A stretch of DNA of 64,000 bases. It comes from Litoditis marina (lineage: Eukaryota; Nematoda; Chromadorea; Rhabditida; Rhabditidae). The notes under the pieces are model-generated. The model made no database searches. It saw only the letters and a list, made by a program, of their open reading frames with translations, and had not been told where the DNA came from. Positions 1-9,790 of this stretch are shown in pieces (the stretch's first letter is position 1; every line of letters begins with the position of its first letter). The DNA lies in contig OZ038435.1 in the NCBI GenBank assembly GCA_964036275.1, positions 29,555,521-29,619,520 of the forward strand. Reading direction: 5' to 3'. Both the position numbers and the translations under genes were made by a program.

Positions 1-633
1 CTTACTGCTGTGCTGTAAGTATTTTACTGTCTTAATGGAACATACCACCTGACTCCTAGATACTTCCAGATCATGAGCTCGCTGCTCGGCACCTCTCTTG
101 TGTTTCACCGCTGAAAAAGACCAAATTTGCATCACAGAGTGCTTGAGACTTACAAAGGAAAAGATCAAGCTAGACAAAATCAAACCTAGCTGTCAGCGAA
201 AATATCAGGTGAAATAATGGAAAACTATCAAAACTGGCATCTCATCACAGTTTTAATGAGCTTCGTTTCGACCGTGCTTTTCTTTCTATAGTGAGTGCCA
301 GATTCATTAGTTTCTGCCTCTCGCCGGAATCGAACCTGGGAGCAAAAGATTCGTAGCAGGGCGCTAACCCCTGCGCTATTGGAGCGCATAACAAGCAGGC
401 TTTTAAATAGAAGACATGTGTGCGTACACAGCGGAAAGTGAGATATACAGTACCCTCCCGCCTTTTCGTTGGCGACGACTATATTGACTTATGACGTGTC
501 TCATGCCGCTGTGTTTGTAGTATGATATCTATGCATATTGCGCCTGGAAATAAAAACTTCAGTCGATAGTCCTCGATGCATAGACCAAACTACAGTTTTA
601 CTCTCATCCTGCTCTGAACCGTGAAAATCGAAA
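1..633. other. flank downstream of the membrane-protein gene
   Basis: I see no supported coding exon on either strand here. The stretch holds one copy of the 197-bp tRNA-like element (287-483), listed separately. The rest should include the 3' UTR of the minus-strand gene ending at 634, but I found no convincing polyadenylation hexamer on that strand. Confidence 0.4.
287..483 (-). mobile_element. 197-bp element with tRNA-like core, copy 1
   Basis: The element reads on the minus strand and begins TATAGTCGTCGCC and ends CACTCACTATA, so the termini form a short inverted repeat (TATAGT/ACTATA). Near its 3' end lies a tRNA-like segment with an A-box-like TAGCGCAGGGG and a perfect B box GGTTCGATTCC. 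The segment folds poorly as a full tRNA because the T stem has mismatches, so it is a tRNA-derived sequence rather than a working tRNA gene. Copies of the same length lie at 48760-48956 and 57603-57799. Confidence 0.75.
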
Positions 634-3600
634 CTAACGTCTCATGGCGATCTTCATGAGTTTCAGTTCGATTTCCTTCCGGAACCGCTGCTCTTCCTCA
701 TACCGCTCGCGGAACGCATCCGACTTCTTACGCATACGACGCTTGTAAATCTGCAAGTACGTGGGAAACTATTGAAAAGTTATCAGGAACAATATGAATG
801 ATTATTTGAGATTCGGTTGCATGCTATGGTCATTTTCAGGTATCTGTTAGATTTCAAATACTTTATTCTGATTGTGCTTGTAACCATTCTCAAAGTATTG
901 AAGAATGACAGTTTTTTAGGCTTTCGGAATGCTGAAATCGAGATTTGCGCAAATTTGTGTCAACAACTTGCGTCTGAGGTATCGAACCGGTAACACTCTG
1001 AGCGATTTACATTTTCTTGGTTACTTTGGTACCACATCTTTATTTGTTCATGATGTTCTAGTATCATCTATTAACACATCAATAATGAGGGATACCGTAT
1101 CCTAAACTAGGTAAGAGGTCATGGATTTCAGCTCCGTAAAGATCTAACTGAATAATCGATTAGTAAAAAGTGGGGGAACCAACAAATGTGTGAGTTGTGT
1201 TTGGTTCGACCTCGATATCAGCAAAAAGTGAACGATACGAATTGCTGTGATACTGTAGCAGAAGTATTCTGCAAAAATAGAACAATACAAACGTTGCACA
1301 ATGGTTCACGAAGCCCGCATGATATTTCAGAAATTGCCCAAGGGTATTTCATGTGTACTGTGACGACATGCGTGCGTTGTGAACCATTGTGCAACATTTG
1401 TATTGTTCTATTTTTGCAGAATACTTCTGCTACAGTATCACAGCAATTCGTATCGTTCACTTTTTGCTGATATCGAGGTCGAACCAAACACAACTCACAC
1501 ATTTGTTGGTTCCCCCACTTTTTACTAATTGTCCTTTTTTTGCTAGTTGTACTCCTACAACTTCATATGTTGCCTATTCACAGAGTGGATCTTGTGAACT
1601 CATTATATTATTATGGAAATCTCAGTTTTGTGTGTGCACGAAGCCGAATTCAGACCATAAAATTGCTGATGTTGTAATATAACGCAGGTTACTGGCTCTG
1701 TGACTATCAACAACTGAACAAAAACGCTAAACTTACCGATTGACATGTACACCGCTTTTAGCGGCGATAAGCGATGGGGATTGGCGCCATTGACAAATCT
1801 ACAATTAGATACACCAACTCACTTACAATATAGCCACTGTTTTTAATACCACATCAAAAACCTTCGTTGAAACTTTTTTCATTCCTGCGTCAATTGACAC
1901 ACGCGTCTGGCGCCAGAACGAAACTAAATTTTCTAGGTTTTTGAGCTACCAGTACACACTACATGTGTCAATTACTGATTGGAGCAATATTCAAACTATT
2001 CAAATGTCAGTTTCGTGTGTTTTTGTTTTGGCGCCATTTGGCGTCTGTTCCGAGCCAGACGATAAAATTCGATTTTGAATTTGTGGATCTTTATTTCACA
2101 TTGGAATATTCAATATCTGTTAACTTGAAACAGTTTGATTGACGATAACCGATATTTTTCCAACTTTGGCGCCAATTGGCGCCAGCGCACAATGCCAACA
2201 GAACTTTCTTTGATTTTCAGATTGAGCATCTTACTTTCCATGTGATAGTTATTTAGTGTACCGAATTTCAGACGATTCCATTGACGCTGTCGTGAGTTTG
2301 GGTTTTGGCGCCAGAAGAAAAATTTCAGTTTTGGAAATAGACTTTCACACTTTCCACCAAATTATTCAATTTCTATTAGTGTTCAACATTTTAATTGATG
2401 ATAAATAGTGTTTTGCCGTTTTTGGCGCCTATTGGCGCCAGCGCCGGGCGCCAATGGTGATGTATTCATCTCATATTTGGCGCGACGGGCTAACTTTTGC
2501 ATTATAACTCATGTTTCAAATTACAGCTAAATCGGTTCGATAGTTTTTCCAATAGTCGTTTTTGGCGCCTATTGGCGCCCGCGCCCGGCGCCAATGAGGA
2601 ACTATACATCTCATATTTGGCGCGACGGGCTAAATTTTGCATTAGAACTCATGTTTCAAATTACAGCTAAATCGGTTCGATAGTTTTTCCAATAGTCGTT
2701 TTTGGCGCCTATTGGCGCCCGCGCCCGGCGCCAGAGATTACATATACATTTCATACTTGGCGCGACGAGCTAACTTTTGCCATAGAATAGATGTTTCAAA
2801 TTTCAGCCAAATTGGTTCTGTAGTTTTTTCCACTACGATGCGGACAGAATTCCGTGAGGGAGGAGGGACGAGGGACGAGGGAGGAGGGACGAGAGAGGAG
2901 GGACGAGGGACGAGGGACGAATTACGGCGGAACTTTTCAACAACGACACAAAACCATAACTCAGGCGAAAATAATCCGATTTGGCTGAAATTTTCACACA
3001 ATGTTCAATTCGTGATTCTCTAACGTTCTCTTCTTTTAGTTTTCAAAAAAAAGAATATGTTTGAAGATTTTTGTTAATTAAAAGGAAAAACGAGTCCGCA
3101 ATGGCCAAACCAAAGACAACTCACGCAGAGCGCTTCGCGCTCCGCGCGATTGAATCAACTCACCCATCTGATGAACACCGAAATCATGCAACAGAAGAGG
3201 ACCATAATCAATAGGAAGAAGAACATGACCAGAAGCATCCACAGCAGGTCTCCACCGGGTATGCAACAGCCTAAGTATAGGGTTGAAGCGGTCATAATTG
3301 TAGTTTGGTCTCAATGCACACCCCAATTCAGCTTCGAACGAAAAGACCGAATCAAACTACAGACACAGAGCGAAGCCTTTAGGGTGTAGGGTGGTGCACA
3401 TTAAACAAACTATCAGCATTGGTATCAAAGTTAGCCTTGAAGTAGGACAGTTATGTGGACCAATCCCGACGCATCGGTCCTTCAAACTGCAAATGAGAAA
3501 TGTATTGCAGTTTGAAGGGCCGAAGCGTTGGGATTAGTCCACATAATCGACCTTCTTTCACTACAGTGGGTATCGAAATTATTTCACCCAAAGAACTGAG

Positions 3601-3744
3601 GTTTCTAGAAGGATGGGTTAGGAAATTGAAGTAAATCTCACCATTCGGAAAAATAGGAATACTCTCTGCTCTGCTATCGGGCTCGAAAATTGTAAACGGT
3701 AGGACGATGGAATGAGGAGTAGTGGTCACTGAAATATCGATCAT
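634..3744 (-). CDS. small single-pass membrane protein, 108 aa, three exons
   Basis: I do not recognise this protein. Three minus-strand exons join in phase: 3642-3744, 3164-3270 and 634-750. The ATG at 3744 has an in-frame TGA 15 nt upstream and no acceptor in between, so it is the likely start. Donors are GTGAGA and GTGAGT; acceptors are CTTAG and TTGCAG. The product has about 40 polar N-terminal residues (MIDISVTTTP...) without a signal peptide. A strongly hydrophobic segment at about residues 42-66 follows (LLWMLLVMFFFLLIMVLFCC). The tail is basic and probably helical (IYKRRMRKK...RFRKEIELKL), ending MRR-stop. This suggests a single-pass membrane protein with a cytoplasmic basic C-terminus. 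The last intron is 2.4 kb and full of repeats, unusual for so small a gene. The exon chain is inferred from splice sites and phase only. Confidence 0.6.
1161..1528. mobile_element. foldback (hairpin) MITE, TAGTAAAAAGTGGGG ends
   Basis: Two near-perfect arms of about 150 bp (1161-1310 and 1379-1528) fold back on each other. The ends are TAGTAAAAAGTGGGG and CCCCACTTTTTACTA. Because of the symmetry, both strands give 94-residue reading frames that begin identically (MCELCLVRPRYQQK), which is an artefact. A related copy lies at 22449-22781. Confidence 0.85.
2418..2837. repeat. 140-bp tandem repeat rich in GGCGCC, three units
   Basis: Units start at 2418, 2558 and 2698, a spacing of exactly 140 bp. 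Each opens GTTTTTGGCGCCTATTGGCGCC and contains TTTGGCGCGACGGGCTAA or a close variant, then CAAATTACAGC and a TTTTTCCA stretch. Units 1 and 2 are very similar and unit 3 diverges towards its end. Degenerate GGCGCCAATTGGCGCC palindromes continue leftwards to about 1770. Related sequence occurs in the SLY1 intron at 22970-24250. Confidence 0.8.
2858..2921 (+). repeat. purine-only GAGGGACGAGG run
   Basis: An almost purely G/A stretch on the plus strand is made of GAGG and GACGAGG units. It has enough G runs to form a G-quadruplex or triplex. A degenerate counterpart (GACGAGAGACGAGCGACGAGG) sits at about 24367-24388 in the second copy of the composite repeat. Confidence 0.6.
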
Positions 3745-5226
3745 GTATTGATTTATTCAATTTGAGCTTTTATTTTCACGTTTTCGGTGTTTTCATTTGA
3801 CACCTGATTGCGTAGGCAGAATTATCCCGCATATTGTTTTCATCCTGTTCAGGCTGGGGGTCTGACAGTCGGTTTGTCTTAAATTTCAGGGTACACAGGT
3901 AATTAAGTAATTAGTCAGCTTTAAAGTATAATATTTGGGGTGGTTTTCGTTTCTGCAGAATTCAGAGTAGAAGTTCTAGGGAGTTTTTTTTGTAAAATAT
4001 AATGTATAGAGTAATTTCGACACCGTGGGTGGGCAAAAAACAGTTAAAAGTACCATTCGTATTGAAAGCAGTTGTAGATGTATTCGCAACGATAGTTGAA
4101 TTGGACATACTCTGAAAACCACGATATAAAGATATAAGAACCTATTTGAACAATAGACTATGCTCTATTTTGAACTTTGAAACGAGGAAACGAGTTTTGA
4201 AAGCCGTATTACTGTATTAAAACAAATCTATTCTCTAACTCTTGGCCGAAAATGCATCACGCCAAACTACAAACCAGTACAGACACATCATAGAGCGACC
4301 CTATAGCCCTATACAATCACAGTACGTTTTCTAGAAGATTCCGGCACGTTCATCCCATCCTGCGTATCTCGCTCTGCACTGTTTCTCGTCTCTTACATCC
4401 CGGCGGGATGTAAGAGCAGAGAAAAAGCGTATGTTTGAGGAGACAGGATGGGATGAAGGTGCCGGGATCTTCTAGCATACGTACTCAATTGAGCGACGGT
4501 TTCTATCGAATGGGTTGAATTCTTACTGAAAACAGCTCAAAAGAGTTAGCCACCTCACCTCGCTAAGAAGAAACTGGAAATGCAGCCATTTATTCTAGAC
4601 GAGATAGAAAGATACGTGGACATGGTATCAAGACGTGCACTTCCCAACTTGTCCACGGAAACCGGACGGAAACCGGGTTTGTTTTGGTTGGGTTTTTACA
4701 TGTCCACTTTTTAAATACTGTCTTTTGTAAAAGGCTTTAGGGTTTTCCATTCCCACAGAGACCTCTTGGCATCGGGACAAGTTTTTCGGATGAGTTTCTT
4801 GTAGCAGACATTGCTTCCAAAGAGATTTCTTATTTATTTATTGTAATTGCAACCAAGAACCACAAACGGAAATTTACAAGTTTTTGTGAAATTCCATCAT
4901 TTCGGAAAACGGGAGGGAAGTTCAAATTTCGCACGCCGCCAAATACGCAGTGGGAATGGTGGAAACTGTACATTTTAATATTTGTGAAACATTTCAATAT
5001 TTGTGAAAATTTAGAAAACAGTACAAACACATCATACAGTATGACCGTATCTGGCTGTTTTCTCTAGAGCCACCCTATAGCAGCTATACATATCACGGCC
5101 GAGGCCATTTTCTATTTTCACGTTTATTGATCCAACTTGTCACAACTTCACAGGACTTCCACTTCAACAATTTACACATTCAGGACTAGAAATAGTTCAA
5201 ACACGGAGAATTATTAGAATGTTTGT
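3745..5226. other. intergenic, 1.5 kb
   Basis: I see no supported gene. The region holds the palindromic element at 4323-4484. The left part should contain the promoter of the membrane-protein gene, and the right part the 3' UTR of the secreted-protein gene. Confidence 0.4.
4323..4484. mobile_element. palindromic MITE, GTACG..CTAGAAGAT ends, copy 1
   Basis: This is an imperfect palindrome centred on CTTACATCCCGGCGGGATGTAAG. Arms contain CTAGAAGAT, GGCAC, TTCATCCCATCCTG and their complements. A second copy with the same centre lies at 45466-45629 inside unc-49, where a 9-bp target duplication is visible. A fragment of one arm (CATCCTGCGTCTCTTGCTCC) is at 6237-6256. Confidence 0.8.
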
Positions 5227-6489
5227 CTAATAACACAATTCCTCGACTTGGTTCAAGCAACTGGCAGTGTTCTCCACGTTGCACGCACACGTGGCCAGCT
5301 GCACGCAGAAGGAGGCTGCAAGAGAAGAAACGAGTCTTGTAGTTTGTAGTTTCGACCATAGTGCTCACCTTTCCCAACTGGACTCGTTGGCAGCGTGCCA
5401 AATACTTTGGAAGACTGTTGTTTAGAGAAAACACATAGTGTACAGAAACTTTGTTCAAACACGGATTATACCGAGAGGGAATAACCCTTCACATAAATTT
5501 CTGTTGTATTGAAGTATTTCAACATGTTCAAAAACTGGCTTGAAATTTCATTGGCAAGCTGCCCAAGTCCAGTTGGGAAATGTGCGAACTATACAAACAC
5601 ACTATCCAAATTGAATTTTTCTCGTAACGCCCTAGCTGAAACTACCAAGACAGTAAACGATTTCGTGTGGCTATTCTAATCCCGTCAAGTTCAATTGAAT
5701 AGCATGGTCGCGTGGAACTTTGACCTCAAAAAGTTCCACAAAACGCTTAAGTAACTTTTTCGGCTCAGGTGACTTGTTCACGTTTTACGTGACTTTTTCA
5801 AATTTTACGTGACTTTCTCACGTTCTACGTGACTGTTCTTCAACGAGTATAAGCTAACCGATCGAAAGGTTCACGTGACTTCTTACACGTGATCCAGTCA
5901 AGTCTTCTTTCTACTAGTATAATCTAACCGAAGGGATTGAAGGTGGTCCGCATGATGCATCGTGTGCAGGCCGTCACCACACAGTCCAGGTCGCCCTCCA
6001 CGCACTCGGATGAGATGAGGGACAGGTCACACGCTTCTCCTAGAAATTAGAATAGAATGGTTCTAGTTTTATATCAAGTTGTAGTTTGATCTCAATGAAG
6101 GGGACCAAACTACAAACCAAGCCGAATAGGACAGCACACACCGTATACTTTGCTTGCTTTGGTAACCGCGAACCCATCAGAAAAAACCGGAAACCAAATC
6201 AAATCAAACAGCTAGGAGATCCCGGTACACATCACCCATCCTGCGTCTCTTGCTCCCCACACTATTTCGCATAACTGTACCGGCGCGTGAAAGAATGACA
6301 GTGTATGTTAGAAAAAACGCAGGTATGACGCTCAACGGAATGTTTCTGCATACGGTTCTTGATATATAGATGAAGGAAATATTTACCTCTAGTCAATGGG
6401 AACAGATTATGTGTTGGAGCAGCATCCGCTGACGTCACGAATGAGATGGCGAGAAGAACAACAGCGGTCAAATACAGTGACGACGTCAT
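5227..6489 (-). CDS. secreted cysteine-rich small protein, 100 aa
   Basis: I do not recognise the family. Exons on the minus strand are 6387-6489, 5929-6039 and 5227-5315. Donors are GTAAAT and GTTAGA; acceptors are TTTCTAG and CTTGCAG; all junctions are phase 1. Residues 1-23 are a clear signal peptide (MTSSLYLTAVVLLAISFVTSADA). The remaining ~77 residues hold ten cysteines in the order C-x8-C-x6-C-x4-C-x2-C-x12-C-x5-C-x1-C-x7-C-x7-C, compatible with five disulfides, and end ELCY-stop. If the second intron is not removed, exon 2 runs two codons on to a TAG at 5924-5926. That shorter form has 72 residues and only five cysteines, so I prefer the three-exon form. The second intron contains the TIR element at 5359-5593. 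A secreted peptide or extracellular-matrix role is inference. Confidence 0.6.
5359..5593 (-). mobile_element. ~236-bp TIR element, copy 1
   Basis: The ends read TAGTGCTCACC..TTTCCCAACTGGACTCGTTGG at one side and CCAAGTCCAGTTGGGAAATGTGCGAACTATA at the other, so the termini are inverted repeats. An inverted copy lies at 6994-7230 and a more diverged one at 51330-51565. All are 235-237 bp, which argues for one small non-autonomous DNA transposon with TA-type ends. Confidence 0.75.
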
Positions 6490-6993
6490 ATTATCTATCT
6501 GAAATCGATATTTTTCGTGTTCTAAGAAAAGACCTATTTTAAGATAATGAGAAGGTGAACGATCTTTCTGTGCTTGTAATTTGATTCCAGTGATTTTTAT
6601 TCAGAGGTTAACAAGGCGTGTTTAGACACAGAACCACGACACAGATGTGACCCTTATGTTACACAGATTGGTGTGAACAAGTGTTTAGTCCAAATAAACA
6701 TACGAGTGAACAATATATTTTGAATAGCTTTCTTAAAAAGTTCATGGGACTTGATGTCTACTGTGTGCATGAGAAACGGTATAAAATGGATAGTTGGACG
6801 GTCCCATGTGGGTGCCGTTCTAATCAGTTTATATCATTAGCTTACGAAGGTAATTGCCAATTAACAAAAGATTTATGAAAGTAGATGATTGTTGCAAAAT
6901 CACAATTTTATGAACCCCAAATATCGAAGTTCTCTCACACGGTCAAAGATTCTGTGAAACAACGAGTCAGTTTTCTACTTTTGAAAAATTCTG

Positions 6994-7230
6994 TATAGTT
7001 CGCACATTTCCCACCTGGACTTGGGCAGCTTGCCAATGAAGTTTCAAGGCAGTTTTTGAACATGTTGAAAAACTTCAAAATAATAGAAATTTATGTGAAG
7101 GGTTCTTCCCCTTCGTTACAATTCGTGTTCAAAGGAAATTTCCATAAATCAAAAGTTTTCTCTAAATAACGGTCTTCCAAAGTTTTCGGCACGCTGCCAA
7201 CGAGTCCAGTTGGGAAATGTGAGCACTATA
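6994..7230 (+). mobile_element. ~236-bp TIR element, copy 2 (inverted)
   Basis: It begins TATAGTTCGCACATTTCCC and ends GGGAAATGTGAGCACTATA. It is the reverse orientation of the copy at 5359-5593, sharing the internal stretches GGCAGCTTGCCAATGAA, TTTATGTGAAGGGTT and CTTCCAAAG. Confidence 0.75.
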
Positions 7231-8101
7231 GGCAGAACAAGGAAACCACACAAGGGAGATTGTGGATTTCGACTAACGTCCAGTGAAATCAAACTACAAA
7301 CACAGCAAATCAGTTAGTAAATTCACCGTACTCTGATTTTGTGAACTTCGAAACAAACTCGAAACTCAAAACTTGACAATCTCTAAACTTGATCACTCAG
7401 TGGATGTTTCAGACAAATAGACCTGATTGAGAAAAGTGATATTTTCAATTATGTCCCTGAGAGTATTATAATTCAGTTATTTCCAAACTAATTTTCGTAT
7501 AGGCTCGAGATTATTCCCGTAGGACAAGCGCTTTCAGGCGTCTTTGATAGAAAGGTTTTAAGCAAATTTGTCTCTTGCGATTCCAAATGAATACAAAAGT
7601 TATAATATTCGTGTAGTAATTTCCACTCTTGAGTCGAGTGCCGTCGAATTCAGAAGAGAGAGAAAACGTAGGAGAAAATTTAAGCCAATAACAGTTTTTT
7701 TTTCAATAACATGATGTAATACGGGTGAACATACACATACAAAAGGGTCTGAATTTTGAGAACGTCTCCCATATTGAAAAGGAGCCCAGAAATTGGACAC
7801 GCGCTCAAATTATAGATAAAGTTCTAAAATAGAGGCGGCTAGAAAAGTGACTAGAGATTGTCTGAGGTGAGTATGCTTTCTAACAACTTATTGACAAAGC
7901 ACTTTTTCGCGAGTTCCTTCTAGCACTTTTAGACACTTCTGATTAGTTCTCTGCGGGGTCTGCATCTGACATACTTCAACTTGCTTCTATATCTACTTCT
8001 AAATTGTTCAGACTGAAGACTGGCGGTCTATGTAACAGATTAGAGACAATTGGTACCGTAGCCAAATTGTGGAAGTTTCAGCTCAAACACCATGCGCGCT
8101 A

Positions 8102-8912
8102 GTGCCCTACATACTTGGCTGCGGCTGCGGGCGTCTGCGGGCGGCATATGATATAAGTATGGCGCCCCTGATTATTGATCAAATGTGCGGCTGGTGGCGG
8201 CTCTCGGCGTTTTGCCGCGCATTCATACTTCGGCGGGCAAAAGCGGCTGCGGGCGTCTGCGGGCGGGGCCGCAGACAGCCGCAAAAGCAGTTGCGGCAAT
8301 AATGATTCAATTCAATATTGCCGCAGCGGCTCTCTGCGTCTGGATTGATCATTCATGACATAACATCACTAATGTTCTAAAAATCATTATTAAACCCATC
8401 AAGTTACTTTATTACAGTTAATTTAAATGAATATTTGTATTCTACTTAATGTTAACTGCACTCGATTGTCAGTTTTTAATCCGTTTTAGTTAAAGTGAAT
8501 GGCCGCTTTTCTTCTGTTTTGTATTTGAAAAAACGTTTCAGGATGACAAAAACAAAAATAATCCAGTTTAGAAAGATTCTATTCGAGAAGCATCAATCGA
8601 TTTGCAATTCGAACAATTTCTAGAAATTTGAAGAATGTTCGAACAATTATTAGCATTGACTTGACAAAAGACAAATATTCCTAATAAGTGGAAGAAAAAT
8701 CATGATTTCAACAATAATTTCGGTTTTTATTTATACTATTCAAAGTGAGGAACAACGGCGCCGCAGCCAGCCGCAGACGCGCGTACATACTTCAACTGTA
8801 GTGCGTTTGCGGGCGTCTGCGGGCGTTTGCGGGCGTCTGCGGGCAAACCACTAGTTTACCCGCGCCGCAGACGCCCGCAGCCGCCCGCAGATGCACCAAG
8901 TATGTATGGCAC
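8102..8912. mobile_element. 811-bp TIR element with GCGGGCGTCTGC repeats at both ends
   Basis: The ends are GTGCCCTACATACTTGG and CCAAGTATGTATGGCAC, a 16-17 bp inverted repeat. Inside each end lie arrays of GCGGGCGTCTGC units or their complement (8118-8340 and 8758-8890). The middle (8340-8757) is AT-rich with no coding sign. The internal CATACTTC boundaries at about 8226 and 8788 suggest nested or repeatedly duplicated ends. Confidence 0.75.
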
Positions 8913-9529
8913 TTAAGACAAACACCAACAAATAAACTTGGGTAATTGCAATCAAACGCTACTTGAATGCTTGCAAAATGAGAACTCAAAAGCTTGAAAT
9001 TTATGTTCGAGCTTATGTCCAAACAGAATACGCCCCAAATACCAGCGAAAATCACCACTTTCCATTTGTTCACCTCACAACACATTCTCCCGTTCGTAAA
9101 AAAAAAGCTCCAACCTTTACAAAACTAGCGGTAACTTGGTTTGACGGACAAAAATAGACGAAAAACACCAAACGCCAAAACCCACACATGACGGATAGCA
9201 ATGAACGTAACAACGTTTTTCACTTTTTTGCTGACAAATCGCCCCTATTTAATTTGGCGTCGAAGCTAATTGTGTTTTATGACCTACGCAAAACGAAGGT
9301 TTATAGCGCACTATGACGTTTATTCTACACGGTGGCTCTGTATCTTGATTATCCATTATTCCTTACCAAAAATATAGGGGGGAGCATACCTGATTTGTAG
9401 TTTGATCTGTATGCAGAGTGGATACTGAAACTACGACGAAAACAGTGGGGATAACACTACAAACACGGAAAACTAGTACAACGTACATCGATTTGGTCTG
9501 CCCTCAAAACTATAGTCAAATCGCTAATC

Positions 9530-9790
9530 GTAATCTTGAACAGGAATAGCACAGGTTCTCTAAAGTTAAAAGCCGAGTGTTTACCAAGGTTGGCCCCACC
9601 AAATTGGTCACTAATTGATATCTTTTGTTGTTGTGAAATCAAAGATTGGTGCACAATTGTGCACCAAGTTCTCGGTAAAACGTCTGATCCTTGATTTACA
9701 ACTTGGGTTTTCGGCGAACCAATGGTAAACAACTCGGGTTTTAACTTCAGAGTAGATGCCTCTGATATTATATGGTCCACATCATTCCTA
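9530..9790. repeat. foldback repeat with palindromic centre
   Basis: AAAGTTAAAAGCCGAGTGTTTACCA on the left pairs with TGGTAAACAACTCGGGTTTTAACTT on the right, and the middle contains TTGGTGCACAATTGTGCACCAA. The arms are roughly 80 percent complementary, so this is an ageing foldback element. A 123-residue frame on the minus strand spans it and is best explained by the repeat. Confidence 0.6.

Larger units (their letters stand above)
751..3163 (-). other. repeat-filled 2.4-kb intron
   Basis: The last intron of the small membrane-protein gene contains a 368-bp hairpin (1161-1528), a GGCGCC-rich zone (about 1740-2840) with a 140-bp tandem repeat, and a purine-rich GAGGGACGAGG run (about 2858-2921). 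I see no additional exon in it. Confidence 0.6.

Noticed and set aside
287..483. A functional tRNA gene
   Set aside because: A and B boxes are present but the stems do not pair as a tRNA, and the same sequence recurs inside a repeated element.
1186..1502. Two 94-residue reading frames, one on each strand, with the same first 35 residues
   Set aside because: They are mirror images produced by the perfect hairpin at 1161-1528 and have no gene features.
5316..5462. Frame MFEQSFCTLCVFSKQQSS.. as the first exon for the cysteine-rich exon at 5227-5315
   Set aside because: It lies within the 236-bp TIR element and lacks a signal peptide. The exon at 5929-6039 joins in phase instead.
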